DNA of 64,000 nt from Mucilaginibacter oryzae (GTDB lineage: Bacteria > Bacteroidota > Bacteroidia > Sphingobacteriales > Sphingobacteriaceae), in NCBI RefSeq assembly GCF_003148845.1, contig NZ_QGHA01000014.1, forward strand, positions 1 through 64,000, written 5' to 3'. This document shows positions 42,400-51,608 of this stretch, piece after piece; the first letter of the stretch is position 1; the number at the start of each line of letters is the position of its first letter. The translations under genes were made by a program, and so were the position numbers. A model generated the notes under the pieces. That model saw only the letters and a list, made by a program, of their open reading frames with translations, was not told the DNA's origin and did not search any database.

Positions 42400-43623
42400 T
42401 TAGTTAATTGATGATAACTTGGTCTTAAGTGTAGCCATATCGGAACTGATCTTATGATCCATTACTTTAGCATAAATCTGTGTAGTTTTAATGCTGGTGT
42501 GACCCATCATTTTCGCTACACTCTCAATCGGAACGCCGTTATTAAGTGTTACAGTTGTAGCAAACGTGTGTCTGGCGATATGGAAGGTCAGTAATTTGGC
42601 AATACCACACAAGTCGGCAATTTCCTTTAAATAGGCATTCATTTTTTGATTGCTCATTACCGGTAGCAATAGGTCATCGACAATACATTGCGGATTGTCT
42701 TCGTATCTTTCGATTACTTTTAACGCTGCCGGCAAAATGGGAATGCGAGATAGGGTATCTGTTTTCTGGCGGTTAGTGTAAATCCACAGATCACCATCGA
42801 TCCCCTTAACCATTTCAGAACGTTTAAGCTTCTTAACATCTACATAGGCAAGTCCGGTGTAACAGCTAAACAGAAAATATCCCTAACCAATTGCAGCCTT
42901 TCTACGGGAAATTGCTTATCCGCAATCGCTCTCAATTCTTCTCTTGTCAGCACTACCCGATGAACTTTCTTTGTTTTGGGTTTATAATTCAGATAGGGAT
43001 CAACTGTAAGCCAGCCATTTCCTAAACAGATACGGACAATCTTGCCCAAGTTTTTAATATACTTGATCGCCGAATTATTCGCACACCTACGCACGCTCCG
43101 CAGGTAGTATTCAAAGTCATTCAGGAATTCAAAATTGATTTTGGTGATAGGTATATCAGATACATTATACTGCCCTTGCATGAAATCTTTAGTATGCATT
43201 AAGGCCGTTTCGTAACGCTGCAGTGTGCTCTTCTCAAATTCCTGTCCTACCAGGCTGCGCATCTTTTGATTATGATCTTCAAACACGCTAATCAAGGTGC
43301 GTACCTTTTCTGTTTTACCAATAAATAAAGCGATTTTTGAGACTTTCGGCGGTAACCATTTCGTCATTAGCCGTCATCCATCGATGAATCTCCTGGGCTT
43401 TGGCTTGTAAAGTGTCGAGATAAGAGTTTAGGGTTCGAGCGTCTTCTTTGGTGCCGATAGCACGGTCTGCTTGTGTATTCCAGCGGGATGGGTCGCAAGT
43501 TTTGCCGGTTGAGGCTTCAGCTCTTTGACCATCAACGGTAAACCGCAGATAAATGGCTACAGGACCGTTCTTGTAGGTAGAGCGCTTCTTTAAATAAAAA
43601 AGCAAATTGATGTTAGTTCTCAT
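42400..43623 (-). pseudogene. tyrosine integrase broken by two frameshifts
   Basis: Three successive minus-strand frames read one Bacteroidota integrase of about 405 residues. The first (43623-43315) holds the N-terminal arm (NGPVAIYLRFTVDGQRAEAS). A shift near 43320 leads into the core-binding domain (about 43330-42875, ending RDIFC). A second shift near 42873 leads into the catalytic domain, where SCYTGLAYVDV would hold the first catalytic block, HIARHTFATTV holds H-x-x-R and GHTSIKTTQIYA the last His and Tyr. Both shifts restore perfect family sequence on either side. The integrase lies beside tRNA-Asp and reads away from it, a typical island end. Either the island is locked in place or the two indels are assembly errors. 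Confidence 0.8.
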
Positions 43624-43815
43624 TACAAATGAATTAAATAGTGAAACAAAATTGATTATTCCATCATTTGCAATCAAGATGTTCACTCGCTGAACATCTT
43701 CTATATCAGTTACTTATGGTGTTTCTGGTGAGCATTTTTTTAGCTTTAATATGCTCACCGAATTGCTCACCTTTTTTATGCTAAAACATGCATATTTTGG
43801 TGTTTTCGGACAAAC

Positions 43816-43852
43816 AAAAAAGCCTGTAAATCGATGATTTACAGGCTTTTAG
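43816..43852. terminator. strong bidirectional terminator
   Basis: AAGCCTGTAAATC (43820-43832) pairs perfectly with GATTTACAGGCTT (43836-43848) around a three-base loop, with A-runs before and T-runs after. It lies immediately downstream of tRNA-Asp on the minus strand and ends that transcript. Confidence 0.85.
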
Positions 43853-43874
43853 TCAATTTTGACATTGCTTTCTG

Positions 43875-43948
43875 CGGAATGGACGGGACTCGAACCCGCG
43901 ACCCCATGCGTGACAGGCATGTATTCTAACCGGCTGAACTACCACTCC
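43875..43948 (-). tRNA. tRNA-Asp (anticodon GTC)
   Basis: Read on the minus strand, this 74-base gene folds as a cloverleaf. The acceptor stem GGAGTGG pairs with CCATTCC, with one G-T pair; the anticodon loop is CTGTCAC; the T arm contains GGGTTCGAGTCCC. The 3' CCA is not encoded. The anticodon GTC specifies aspartate. An integrase gene lies directly next to its 3' end, as expected when a tRNA serves as an island attachment site; I did not find a second copy of the tRNA 3' end in the window. Confidence 0.95.
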
Positions 43949-43963
43949 TCCCATTTGGGAGTG

Positions 43964-43994
43964 CAAATATAAAAATCATTTCACTTCATACAAA
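43964..43994 (-). promoter_or_regulatory. promoter of tRNA-Asp
   Basis: On the minus strand TTTG (43994-43991), 19 bases, then TATATTTG (43971-43964): an exact match to the Bacteroidota -33/-7 consensus, 15 bases ahead of the tRNA 5' end. It supports the phylum assignment. Confidence 0.75.
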
Positions 43995-44117
43995 ATCTTT
44001 TTTAAAGAAAAACTATCAAAATATCAGACCCGGTTAAAAGTCTTGTTCAGCGACAGGTTAAAACCTTTATTATCAGTAACCAATCAAACACATGGAAACA
44101 TCCGGAGGTCTAAAAAA

Positions 44118-46493
44118 TCATCGTACCTCAAAACTAAAATACCGGCTCCCGACGTCGCCCCAATCAGTTATTCCCTGCACCACGCCGATATATTTTCCTG
44201 GGATATCTGATGTGTAAAATGATACCTGGTTTTTCTGTTGCAATCCGGCTTTAATTTCCGGCGCCCAGTAAAGTGTGGTTCTGAAGTCGGGTAAATGGCT
44301 TTTTAAGGTACTGGTATCATAAACAGGCGCATAAAACTCCCGCTGAAGCTGCAGCCCTTCATAATCAAGCACAACAGCATGCGGATCTATTTCTACACCC
44401 CCAAGGTCGCCTTTATAGGTTGTGAAACTTAAGATCCCCTCATGTACCGACGGCCCCCAGTAGTATCTGTAGGGTACATCTTCAAGCTTTCTTACCTTTA
44501 ACGGATCAATGGCCATCACTTTATCAATATTAAACACAGGCACATCATCCAGCAAGACCAGGGGATCGCCGTCAAGGAATCCGTTACCGTTAAGCACTTT
44601 GATATGATATCTTTTTTGCGATCTGGTAACCCATACTTCCCGCACATACTCCCTCAGCACCTCCTCCATAGTGGTAAAGCGCGTGTAATTGTCTAACAGG
44701 TAGGTTTTATAAGGCACTGCATAAAAACCGGAGCTATCAACTCCGGGGTTAAAAAAGTTCCTGATCTTGTTTCCCGAATAAGTATTTTGAACCTGTACAG
44801 CAAGGCTATGCTCTTCAACAGCCCGTCGCATAGCGGGAAGCAGTTGAAATTCAGGTTCACTATAAGCAGATATCTGTTCAGAAAAAGGACTAAAAATATC
44901 AATGCGGTAAGTCGAGTCGCGCTCGGTATTGGTTTGGGCTACTATTTCGCCGGGGCCATAAAGCTGCGTTGTGTTAAAGGTGATTTTACCGGTGCTATCG
45001 CTGTTGGCAGCAAACAGTTGCACTCTTTTGCCCGGAACGCTTAAATAAGCTACCACGTCTTTTAAAGGGGCGCCGGCTACTGTGCTGCTGATCTTTCCGG
45101 TTATCAGGTGGCCATCATGCTCGGGTAAAAAGGTAAATGAAGGCGTTTTATTGTTTAAAATATTATCCCATTGAAAACGCCGCCAGCCCTGCGATAACAT
45201 CAGGTTATCCAATGCTGCATCGGCCTCGGCTCCGGTATTCATGTAATAGGCCGCCGAGTCGATATTTCCACGTAGATCCGACCGAAGCCACAGATAGCTG
45301 AATATTTCACCCTCGTCAACCTGTTGCAAAGAATCAACCCGGTAAACAGACATAGACAGGTTTGCAGCCAAAGGCTTCCCGGCAGGGTCGCTCGCCGAAA
45401 CATTAACGTTTACCTTTTTACGCAATGCATATTCCGATTGATCAGCCTTTGCCTCGAGCATAAGTTGCTTTTTGGGGCGTTTAAAATAAAGCCGTTCACA
45501 AACCGGGCGTTTAGCTTCATCAAAAATTGTAAGGTGCGATATACCCTCGCCCAACCTCGTTTTATCAAAACTGAAACGGGCTGTGCCATCGCTCACTACA
45601 GCGCTTTCGGCCACTGTAACGGTTTGTCTGGTATGGGCCACGAGATATATCGCTCCGGCGTTAACGTTTTTTGTTTTTACGATAACCTCGAGCTTTTCGT
45701 CGCCGTTGTTCAATGCCATCACATAACCCGCTTTATTAATAGCGGGTAGGTCTTTTTTAACCGAGGCGCTTTTGTCAATTTTTACAATGGCTTTATAGGT
45801 ATCACCGGCCACGGGGCTAAACAAAAAGTTCCCCATGCCAAACTTTAAAGGGCGAAAGCGTAAAACGGTATCGTTGCGCTGGTTTACTATAACCCCACTA
45901 AAGTTATTGACAGCGCCGTTTGGGTTACTCACCTTAAAAGCAACTTTACTGGTAATGCCCTCAATCAGGTTGCCACCCTCCGGAAAAAACTGTACTTCAT
46001 AGCTTGCTGTCACCTTTACAGGGGCGGGCGGTGATTTGAGCGGGTTAACAATAGTTATGCTTTTTTCAAAATAATAACCGGCATCAAAGTTTTTCATCCA
46101 GTTAGTGTAGGCTCGCAGTTTATAGTTGCCGTTAACAAGCGAGACAGGGATGTATAACGACCCGCTTCCAAGCCCTTTATCAACCGCAATTTTGGCCTGC
46201 ATTACCGGGTTTTGTTTACTATCAAGCACATCAACATAAGCAACCTTACTTAAATCAAGCGGCTTTTGGTTATCTGCGTTAACGATATAGGCTTTAAACC
46301 ATAAAATTTCGCCGGGCATATAAACGCTTTTGTCGGTATGTAAAAACACTTTTTCCTGAACGGCGGACTGATAATATTGATCAGCGCTTTTTACAATTTG
46401 ATTGAGTACCTGCGCAAAACAATTTGCCGGTAAAAACAATAATACCGAAAACAAAAAAGCTATAGTTTCAACAACCTGTATAATTTTCTTCAT
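44118..46493 (-). CDS. MG2-domain secreted protein with TonB-plug-like C-terminus
   Basis: A 791-residue protein with a signal peptide (about 1-28, ending CFAQ). The first domain (about 45-150) is an alpha-2-macroglobulin MG2-type sandwich (VFLHTDKSVYMPGEILWFKAY). Several further Ig-like domains follow, and the end contains a plug-like segment (about 640-720, PLVLLDDVPVFNIDKVMAID, cut here) but no outer-membrane barrel. Proteins of this shape in Bacteroidota are periplasmic or surface proteins with an unclear role. It is the last gene of a minus-strand run and starts 50 bp after the DUF4249 gene. Confidence 0.8.
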   Translation of the reverse strand: MKKIIQVVETIAFLFSVLLFLPANCFAQVLNQIVKSADQYYQSAVQEKVFLHTDKSVYMPGEILWFKAYIVNADNQKPLDLSKVAYVDVLDSKQNPVMQAKIAVDKGLGSGSLYIPVSLVNGNYKLRAYTNWMKNFDAGYYFEKSITIVNPLKSPPAPVKVTASYEVQFFPEGGNLIEGITSKVAFKVSNPNGAVNNFSGVIVNQRNDTVLRFRPLKFGMGNFLFSPVAGDTYKAIVKIDKSASVKKDLPAINKAGYVMALNNGDEKLEVIVKTKNVNAGAIYLVAHTRQTVTVAESAVVSDGTARFSFDKTRLGEGISHLTIFDEAKRPVCERLYFKRPKKQLMLEAKADQSEYALRKKVNVNVSASDPAGKPLAANLSMSVYRVDSLQQVDEGEIFSYLWLRSDLRGNIDSAAYYMNTGAEADAALDNLMLSQGWRRFQWDNILNNKTPSFTFLPEHDGHLITGKISSTVAGAPLKDVVAYLSVPGKRVQLFAANSDSTGKITFNTTQLYGPGEIVAQTNTERDSTYRIDIFSPFSEQISAYSEPEFQLLPAMRRAVEEHSLAVQVQNTYSGNKIRNFFNPGVDSSGFYAVPYKTYLLDNYTRFTTMEEVLREYVREVWVTRSQKRYHIKVLNGNGFLDGDPLVLLDDVPVFNIDKVMAIDPLKVRKLEDVPYRYYWGPSVHEGILSFTTYKGDLGGVEIDPHAVVLDYEGLQLQREFYAPVYDTSTLKSHLPDFRTTLYWAPEIKAGLQQKNQVSFYTSDIPGKYIGVVQGITDWGDVGSRYFSFEVR

Positions 46494-46543
46494 AGCCCTA
46501 AAGCTGTTTTTTTTATTTTAGAGGATATATCCTGTTTTAGTTA

Positions 46544-47731
46544 TCATTTTTTTTCGATCCAGAATGGTGGTGTCTGAACATTCCCCCTGATCCTGCAATC
46601 GGCACATTCTCTCGTTGAATAAGTATAGCCAATAACTGAAACCCGAGATGTTATCTGATCAACCGGGATAGCCCCGCCATTAATAATCATACTCAAAACA
46701 TCGTTAGACCCTGTTTTAGGATTGGAAAATAATGCAGAATCCGGCTTGCCACAATTATAAGGATAGGCTGTTAACCACTGCTTCGGCAAATCAGCGTTAT
46801 CAATAAACACCCGTTTGGTTTGAACATTGGCAATGCTGATGTAGCCAATAACCGGTTCGGCCATGTTTTTGAGATTATGAATGTTCCCGGTTAATTGTGA
46901 TGGCTGGGCATCAAATATACTGCCCAGTTGCTCTGTGTTCTTTTTCAGATTTTCCCAAAATTGGTAGGCTTCTTTAGTTAATGTATATTGTTTAACCTGT
47001 ATGGTATATCTCATTCCAATTTTTTCCGATTCGGGGGCAATTGTAGTAATAGGCTGCTGAAAAATAACATCCTGGCTCAGCTTAGCCGATGAACCTATCA
47101 CTATTGTGCTCGATTTGCTGCCGGCGAAACAATAATAGCTTTGCTCGGCAGGTGTTCTAAAAACTACCTCTTTTTTGGTTTGATCAACCATAAATGATGA
47201 TACATATCGCGCATGGAAGCGCCATGTTTCGGCATAGGACCATCTATAATACCTCGAACTATTGGTAGCATCATGTGTGTTAACATATATCTGCAACTGG
47301 TTATTTTTCACCGCGAAGCCCACACTGTCAACCGGAGGTGTTCTTTTTACCTCTACATAATCTGAAGCGTATTCGTTACCATCGCCGGTTGTAATATGCA
47401 GGCGATATTTTTTGGTTACATCAAGGTTAAGCTGCGTAAGCGCATAATAACCGTTGCCCTGAGGTACAAGCGGAAAACTTGCTCCTTCTTCTCCCTCAAC
47501 CTTAACCTCGCAATTATCAACTCCGCTTGTTTTGGTACTGGCGGATATATTTACGGTTTTACTTAACCTAACGATGGTTGAATCGTAGCCATTATTGATT
47601 ACTGCTTCTACTACAAAGTAACTGTTAGGGGCGGTAATTGCACCGGGATTGTAGGGCTTTTTACAATTGCCTAATACCAGTATCGTTAAAAGGCCTGCCC
47701 AAAAACTATATTTCTTTATTATCTCCATCAC
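46544..47731 (-). CDS. DUF4249 lipoprotein
   Basis: A 395-residue lipoprotein; the signal ends at VLGNC, after which the mature protein begins CKKPYNPGAI. A second in-frame ATG follows the first immediately. The body is beta-rich with the family features YFVVEAVINNG, a central YRLHITTGDGNEYASDYV stretch and a C-terminal Cys cluster (STRECADCRIRG). DUF4249 proteins pair with a TonB receptor, and indeed the receptor gene ends directly upstream with no gap. It is likely to be the surface or periplasmic partner of that receptor. The ligand is unknown. Confidence 0.9.
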   Translation of the reverse strand: MMEIIKKYSFWAGLLTILVLGNCKKPYNPGAITAPNSYFVVEAVINNGYDSTIVRLSKTVNISASTKTSGVDNCEVKVEGEEGASFPLVPQGNGYYALTQLNLDVTKKYRLHITTGDGNEYASDYVEVKRTPPVDSVGFAVKNNQLQIYVNTHDATNSSRYYRWSYAETWRFHARYVSSFMVDQTKKEVVFRTPAEQSYYCFAGSKSSTIVIGSSAKLSQDVIFQQPITTIAPESEKIGMRYTIQVKQYTLTKEAYQFWENLKKNTEQLGSIFDAQPSQLTGNIHNLKNMAEPVIGYISIANVQTKRVFIDNADLPKQWLTAYPYNCGKPDSALFSNPKTGSNDVLSMIINGGAIPVDQITSRVSVIGYTYSTRECADCRIRGNVQTPPFWIEKK

Positions 47732-50515
47732 TTAAAATCTGATATTGTAGTTAATAAACGGTATTGGCTTAGCAAAAATGGATAGTTTGTAACCGCTAAT
47801 TACGCCGCCCTGCTCCGTAAAATAAGTTGAATAGGCGTTTTGCCTGCCGGTTAAATTGTAAACGCCGATAGTAAACGAGTTATGAGTAAGCTGATGCACT
47901 TTGTGATTACCTTCAATATTCATCGAAAAATCTGAGCGGAAATAATCTGGTATTCGATAAGCATTCCTGTCCGAATAAAATACACGCTCCGAGCCGCCAT
48001 ACTCATATTTGGCAATAGGCAGTGTTATTGGCCTGCCAGTACTATAAGTTAAATTAAGCGAAACGCTAAACCGGTGCGAAAAGCGGTAATTGCCTATAAA
48101 ATTAAAATCATGCGGTTTATCAAAATTGGCGGGGTAGTAAGCGCCGCCGTTAATCAATTCGCCGGCATTGGGGTCATTTTGCCTTAAAAAGGTACGCGAA
48201 TAGGTATAGCTTATCCAGCCGTTAGCTTTACCGGTGGTTTTCTTAATTAAAAATTCAATGCCGTAAGCCTTGCCCTGGGTACCTATAACATCGGTTTCAA
48301 TGTGGTGGTTTAACACTAGGTTGGCGCCGCTTTTATAATCCAGATAATCTCTCAGGCGTTTATAATAAATCTCAACCGAGGTTTCGATGGTGTTTGATTT
48401 GAGGTTATGGTACAAGCCCAGTGATACCTGGTCGCCATATTGAGGTTTGATATTGGGATCGCTCAACTGCCAAACATCAGTAGGAGCAATGGCTGTGGTA
48501 TTTGATAACAGGTGGATATATTGCCTTAAAGTATTATAACCGCCCTTTATTGATGTATTGTCGCCCACCTGGTACCTTGCCGAAACCCTGATTTCGGGCC
48601 CGGAATAGGTTTTAATAAACTTACCACCGGTGTAGTTGGTACTGTCCAAAAAGTTTGAACTTGTTTTAGGAAGGTTGGGGGCGTAATTGTAAACAGTTTG
48701 CGGCCCCAGGTAATTATATATCGAATAGCGCAGGCCGCCGCTTATAGAAAAATCCTCGTTAACATCAAATTTATCACCTAAGTACAAGGCGCTTTCCAGG
48801 GCCTGCTGCGCGGCTACAACATCCGGAGCTACTAATGATTGCGGGCCGTTGGGCTGAAAATTGCCGGGATGAAGTTTGTAATAAATAGAGCTTACGCCAA
48901 AATCGATGGTGTTTTTACGGTCATGATAAAAAGTGAAATCGGCTTTAAAATTTCTTTGATTAACATCAAAGTTAAGCTTGTAAGCATTTACCGGGTTTAC
49001 GGTGCTGCCGATATCATATTGATACCTGTCTATCCCGGCTGTAATTACGCTGAATAACTTATTGTTGAAATTATGCTTCCACTTCAGGTTGATGTTTTTA
49101 TTACTGTAGCCGTACGAAGTATCGCTGTTGAGTTTGAATTTATCTTTGCTGAGGTAAGTAGTTAAATACAGGCTGTTTTTATCGTCAAACTGGTGGCTGA
49201 TATCGAGGTTAACATCATAAAATGAAGCCTGGCTGTGCTTGTAGGCATCGGGCAGCAATTTTAGTAACCAATCAGAATAGGTGGTGCGGCCGCCAAATGA
49301 AAACGAGGTTTTATCTTTAATGATAGGCCCTTCCATATTGAGCCTGCTGGTTATTAAACCTATACCTGCCGAACCCGTAAATTTCTTTTTATTACCCTCG
49401 CGGTTGGTAACATCCAGTACTGATGATAAACGGCCGCCAAAGCGCTCGGGGATACTGCTTTTATACAATTCAATATCCTTAACAATATCAGGGTTAAAAG
49501 ACGAAAAGAAACCGAAGAAGTGCGAAGGGTTATAAATGGTGGCGTCGTTCATCAAAATAAGGTTCTGATCGGCCGAGCCGCCGCGCACGTTGAAGCCCGT
49601 TGTGGCCTCACCTACTGATTGTACGCCCGGTAAAGTAAGCACTACGCGCAATATGTCCGCTTCGCCAAATACGGTGGGCACCTGCTTAATGCTTTTTATA
49701 TCCAGTTTATTAACGCCTAACTGTACATTACGAACGTTTGCCACCTTTTCGGCCGATATTTTCACTTCCTTCAGGCTGGTAACCTGCTCCTTCATCTCGA
49801 TGATGATTTTACCATCCGAGTAAAGCACTATTTGCCGCCGGGTATCGCGCATGCCAATCCCCCTGATGCTTAGGATTTGCCGCCCTTTTGGTAATTTGAT
49901 GGTGAAATAACCAAACTGGTCTGTGGCCACACCTGTTTTGGTATTGGTAACATAAATACTGGCTCCCACTATCGATTCACCCGATTTTGACTCTTTTACA
50001 TAGCCCGAAAGCGTAGCCATACCCGGTTCAATGGTATTTGTTTTGACGCCTATTTCGTATAACTTGTTTTCGGTAGTGGCTTCGGGTATTTTCTTATCCT
50101 TATCATTAAACGCGTTGTCGGCCTCCACCAATGAGTTTCCGGTATTGGCCGCCGTGGCATTTGCCGGGGTAATATCAAAATAGCCAACGGCCAGTCCGGT
50201 TTGTATTTCACGTCCTTTGGTTAAAAAAACCTGCTGTTGTTTGGTGATGGCATAGCCGAAGCCTGTATTTTTAAAAGCAAGAGCAAGCACGGCCTCCAGC
50301 GGTTTATCGGTTACCTGTACAGTAACTTTTAAACTATCAAACTGTGCTGCATCATAAAAAAAACGGTAACTGGTTTTTGCCTCCAGTTCGGTTACAAACT
50401 GATCGATAGTAGCCTGCTGAAAGTTTACGCTGATTAATTTTACCGGGTTCTGCTGGGCATAACCAAGTTTTATGATTGTCAAAAAACAGAAACTCAAAAA
50501 GTAAATTTTTTTCAT
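47732..50515 (-). CDS. TonB-dependent receptor with STN and carboxypeptidase-like domains
   Basis: A 927-residue outer-membrane receptor. It has a signal peptide (about 1-20), an STN-like domain (about 25-95, ISVNFQQATIDQFVTELEAK), a carboxypeptidase-like domain (about 165-255, LSGYVKESKSGESIVGASIY), a plug (about 265-370, RGGSADQNLILMNDATIYNP) and a 22-strand type barrel to the C-terminus. It takes up or signals an unknown ligand with TonB energy. The DUF4249 gene follows directly. No FecR/sigma pair is next to it, so the STN domain may be structural only. Confidence 0.93.
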   Translation of the reverse strand: MKKIYFLSFCFLTIIKLGYAQQNPVKLISVNFQQATIDQFVTELEAKTSYRFFYDAAQFDSLKVTVQVTDKPLEAVLALAFKNTGFGYAITKQQQVFLTKGREIQTGLAVGYFDITPANATAANTGNSLVEADNAFNDKDKKIPEATTENKLYEIGVKTNTIEPGMATLSGYVKESKSGESIVGASIYVTNTKTGVATDQFGYFTIKLPKGRQILSIRGIGMRDTRRQIVLYSDGKIIIEMKEQVTSLKEVKISAEKVANVRNVQLGVNKLDIKSIKQVPTVFGEADILRVVLTLPGVQSVGEATTGFNVRGGSADQNLILMNDATIYNPSHFFGFFSSFNPDIVKDIELYKSSIPERFGGRLSSVLDVTNREGNKKKFTGSAGIGLITSRLNMEGPIIKDKTSFSFGGRTTYSDWLLKLLPDAYKHSQASFYDVNLDISHQFDDKNSLYLTTYLSKDKFKLNSDTSYGYSNKNINLKWKHNFNNKLFSVITAGIDRYQYDIGSTVNPVNAYKLNFDVNQRNFKADFTFYHDRKNTIDFGVSSIYYKLHPGNFQPNGPQSLVAPDVVAAQQALESALYLGDKFDVNEDFSISGGLRYSIYNYLGPQTVYNYAPNLPKTSSNFLDSTNYTGGKFIKTYSGPEIRVSARYQVGDNTSIKGGYNTLRQYIHLLSNTTAIAPTDVWQLSDPNIKPQYGDQVSLGLYHNLKSNTIETSVEIYYKRLRDYLDYKSGANLVLNHHIETDVIGTQGKAYGIEFLIKKTTGKANGWISYTYSRTFLRQNDPNAGELINGGAYYPANFDKPHDFNFIGNYRFSHRFSVSLNLTYSTGRPITLPIAKYEYGGSERVFYSDRNAYRIPDYFRSDFSMNIEGNHKVHQLTHNSFTIGVYNLTGRQNAYSTYFTEQGGVISGYKLSIFAKPIPFINYNIRF

Positions 50516-50581
50516 CCGGGATGGTTAATTTTTTATTGCATCAATACACATAAAACCGGTTTTGCCAGGCAATTTTTTGCT

Positions 50582-51316
50582 TTAGTTTTCAAGCTCATCA
50601 TAATGTTTAACAATAGCGATCATCGAAGTTTCCGGGTTATTGCGATAATCGATATGATTTGTCTTTATAAACCTGTTCAATTCCTTTTTCCGGTCTTTAA
50701 ACAAGGAAAGCAGCGAGCTTTTCCCCGAAAAGCGAAAATATTCGTCGCCCCTTTTTAGATAGTAATCTTCAGTTGCTGCAAAAAAAGTTTCGAGTGAGGT
50801 ATTTCCGGTAGTTGTCTGTATGGATTTCGACCTTTTGGCAAACAGGGTTACATGGCGGCCGGCAAAAAGCTGGTCGTAAAATCCTGTAGGCACCTTTTTT
50901 GCGCCTGCTAACGAATCGGCTTTAATTCTTACAAAATAATGGCCGAGCAACGAAAAATCAGTTACGCGTTCGCTAAGCAGCGATATTTTGGTGAAGTTGT
51001 TATAGAGCAAAATAACCAGAGCGTCTTTATTCAAGTCGTACAGCATGGGTACATTGCTGTAATCGGTCCGGTCATATTTTACACGGCCCGGTCCGAACGC
51101 GCTTACATCAAATACATAAGCATTACCTTTTATATAAGGCGGATAAAACTCATACTCTGGCCCATTGTACAGGTGCGATTGTTTGCCTATTGCTGTATAA
51201 TACCCGGCAATTACATGGTTAATCCCGGCACTATCCGTAGCTGTTTGTGCCGATACCTTACCGGTTAAAATAATGCCGCAGGCGAAGATTAAGGTCAGGA
51301 GGTTTTTTTTGATCAT
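50582..51316 (-). CDS. secreted hypothetical protein
   Basis: A 244-residue protein with a signal peptide (MIKKNLLTLIFACGIILTGKVSAQ). The mature part has YNGPEYEFYPPYIKGNAYVF and GPGRVKYDRTDYSNVPMLYD, features of a beta-rich periplasmic protein of unknown function. A helical Lys-rich C-terminal third follows. It precedes the TonB receptor gene by 66 bp on the same strand and may belong to the same transcript. Confidence 0.7.
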   Translation of the reverse strand: MIKKNLLTLIFACGIILTGKVSAQTATDSAGINHVIAGYYTAIGKQSHLYNGPEYEFYPPYIKGNAYVFDVSAFGPGRVKYDRTDYSNVPMLYDLNKDALVILLYNNFTKISLLSERVTDFSLLGHYFVRIKADSLAGAKKVPTGFYDQLFAGRHVTLFAKRSKSIQTTTGNTSLETFFAATEDYYLKRGDEYFRFSGKSSLLSLFKDRKKELNRFIKTNHIDYRNNPETSMIAIVKHYDELEN

Positions 51317-51577
51317 TTATGCGCTCATAAAACCGGAAATTACATGACTTTGAGATAATTAAAAAATAAGCGCCGCTAAAAAATGTATTAATTGTGTTAC
51401 AAGGCAGTAATAACAAGCGGGTTAATAAATTTAAACCAGGCTCTTCACATCCCCCTGTGTATTTAACATCTTTCTAAACCATAAACCTCAAAATGCCTTT
51501 TTAGTGCTTTTATTGGCTTTAAAATTAACATGTTACTAAATTCTAAACCGAAAATCCGAAATCCGAAATCAAAAACT

Positions 51578-51585
51578 TACTTTAG
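51578..51585 (+). promoter_or_regulatory. possible aspS -7 element
   Basis: TACTTTAG is one base from TAnnTTTG and lies 23 bases before the aspS ATG, giving a short leader. I see no clear -33 TTTG, so this is tentative. Confidence 0.35.
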
Positions 51586-51608
51586 CAAACTTTTTATAAA
51601 ACATTGTT

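Noticed and set aside
43875..43900. Search for a second copy of the tRNA-Asp 3' end as the other attachment site
   Set aside because: I saw no matching stretch elsewhere in the window; the other border may lie outside or have decayed.
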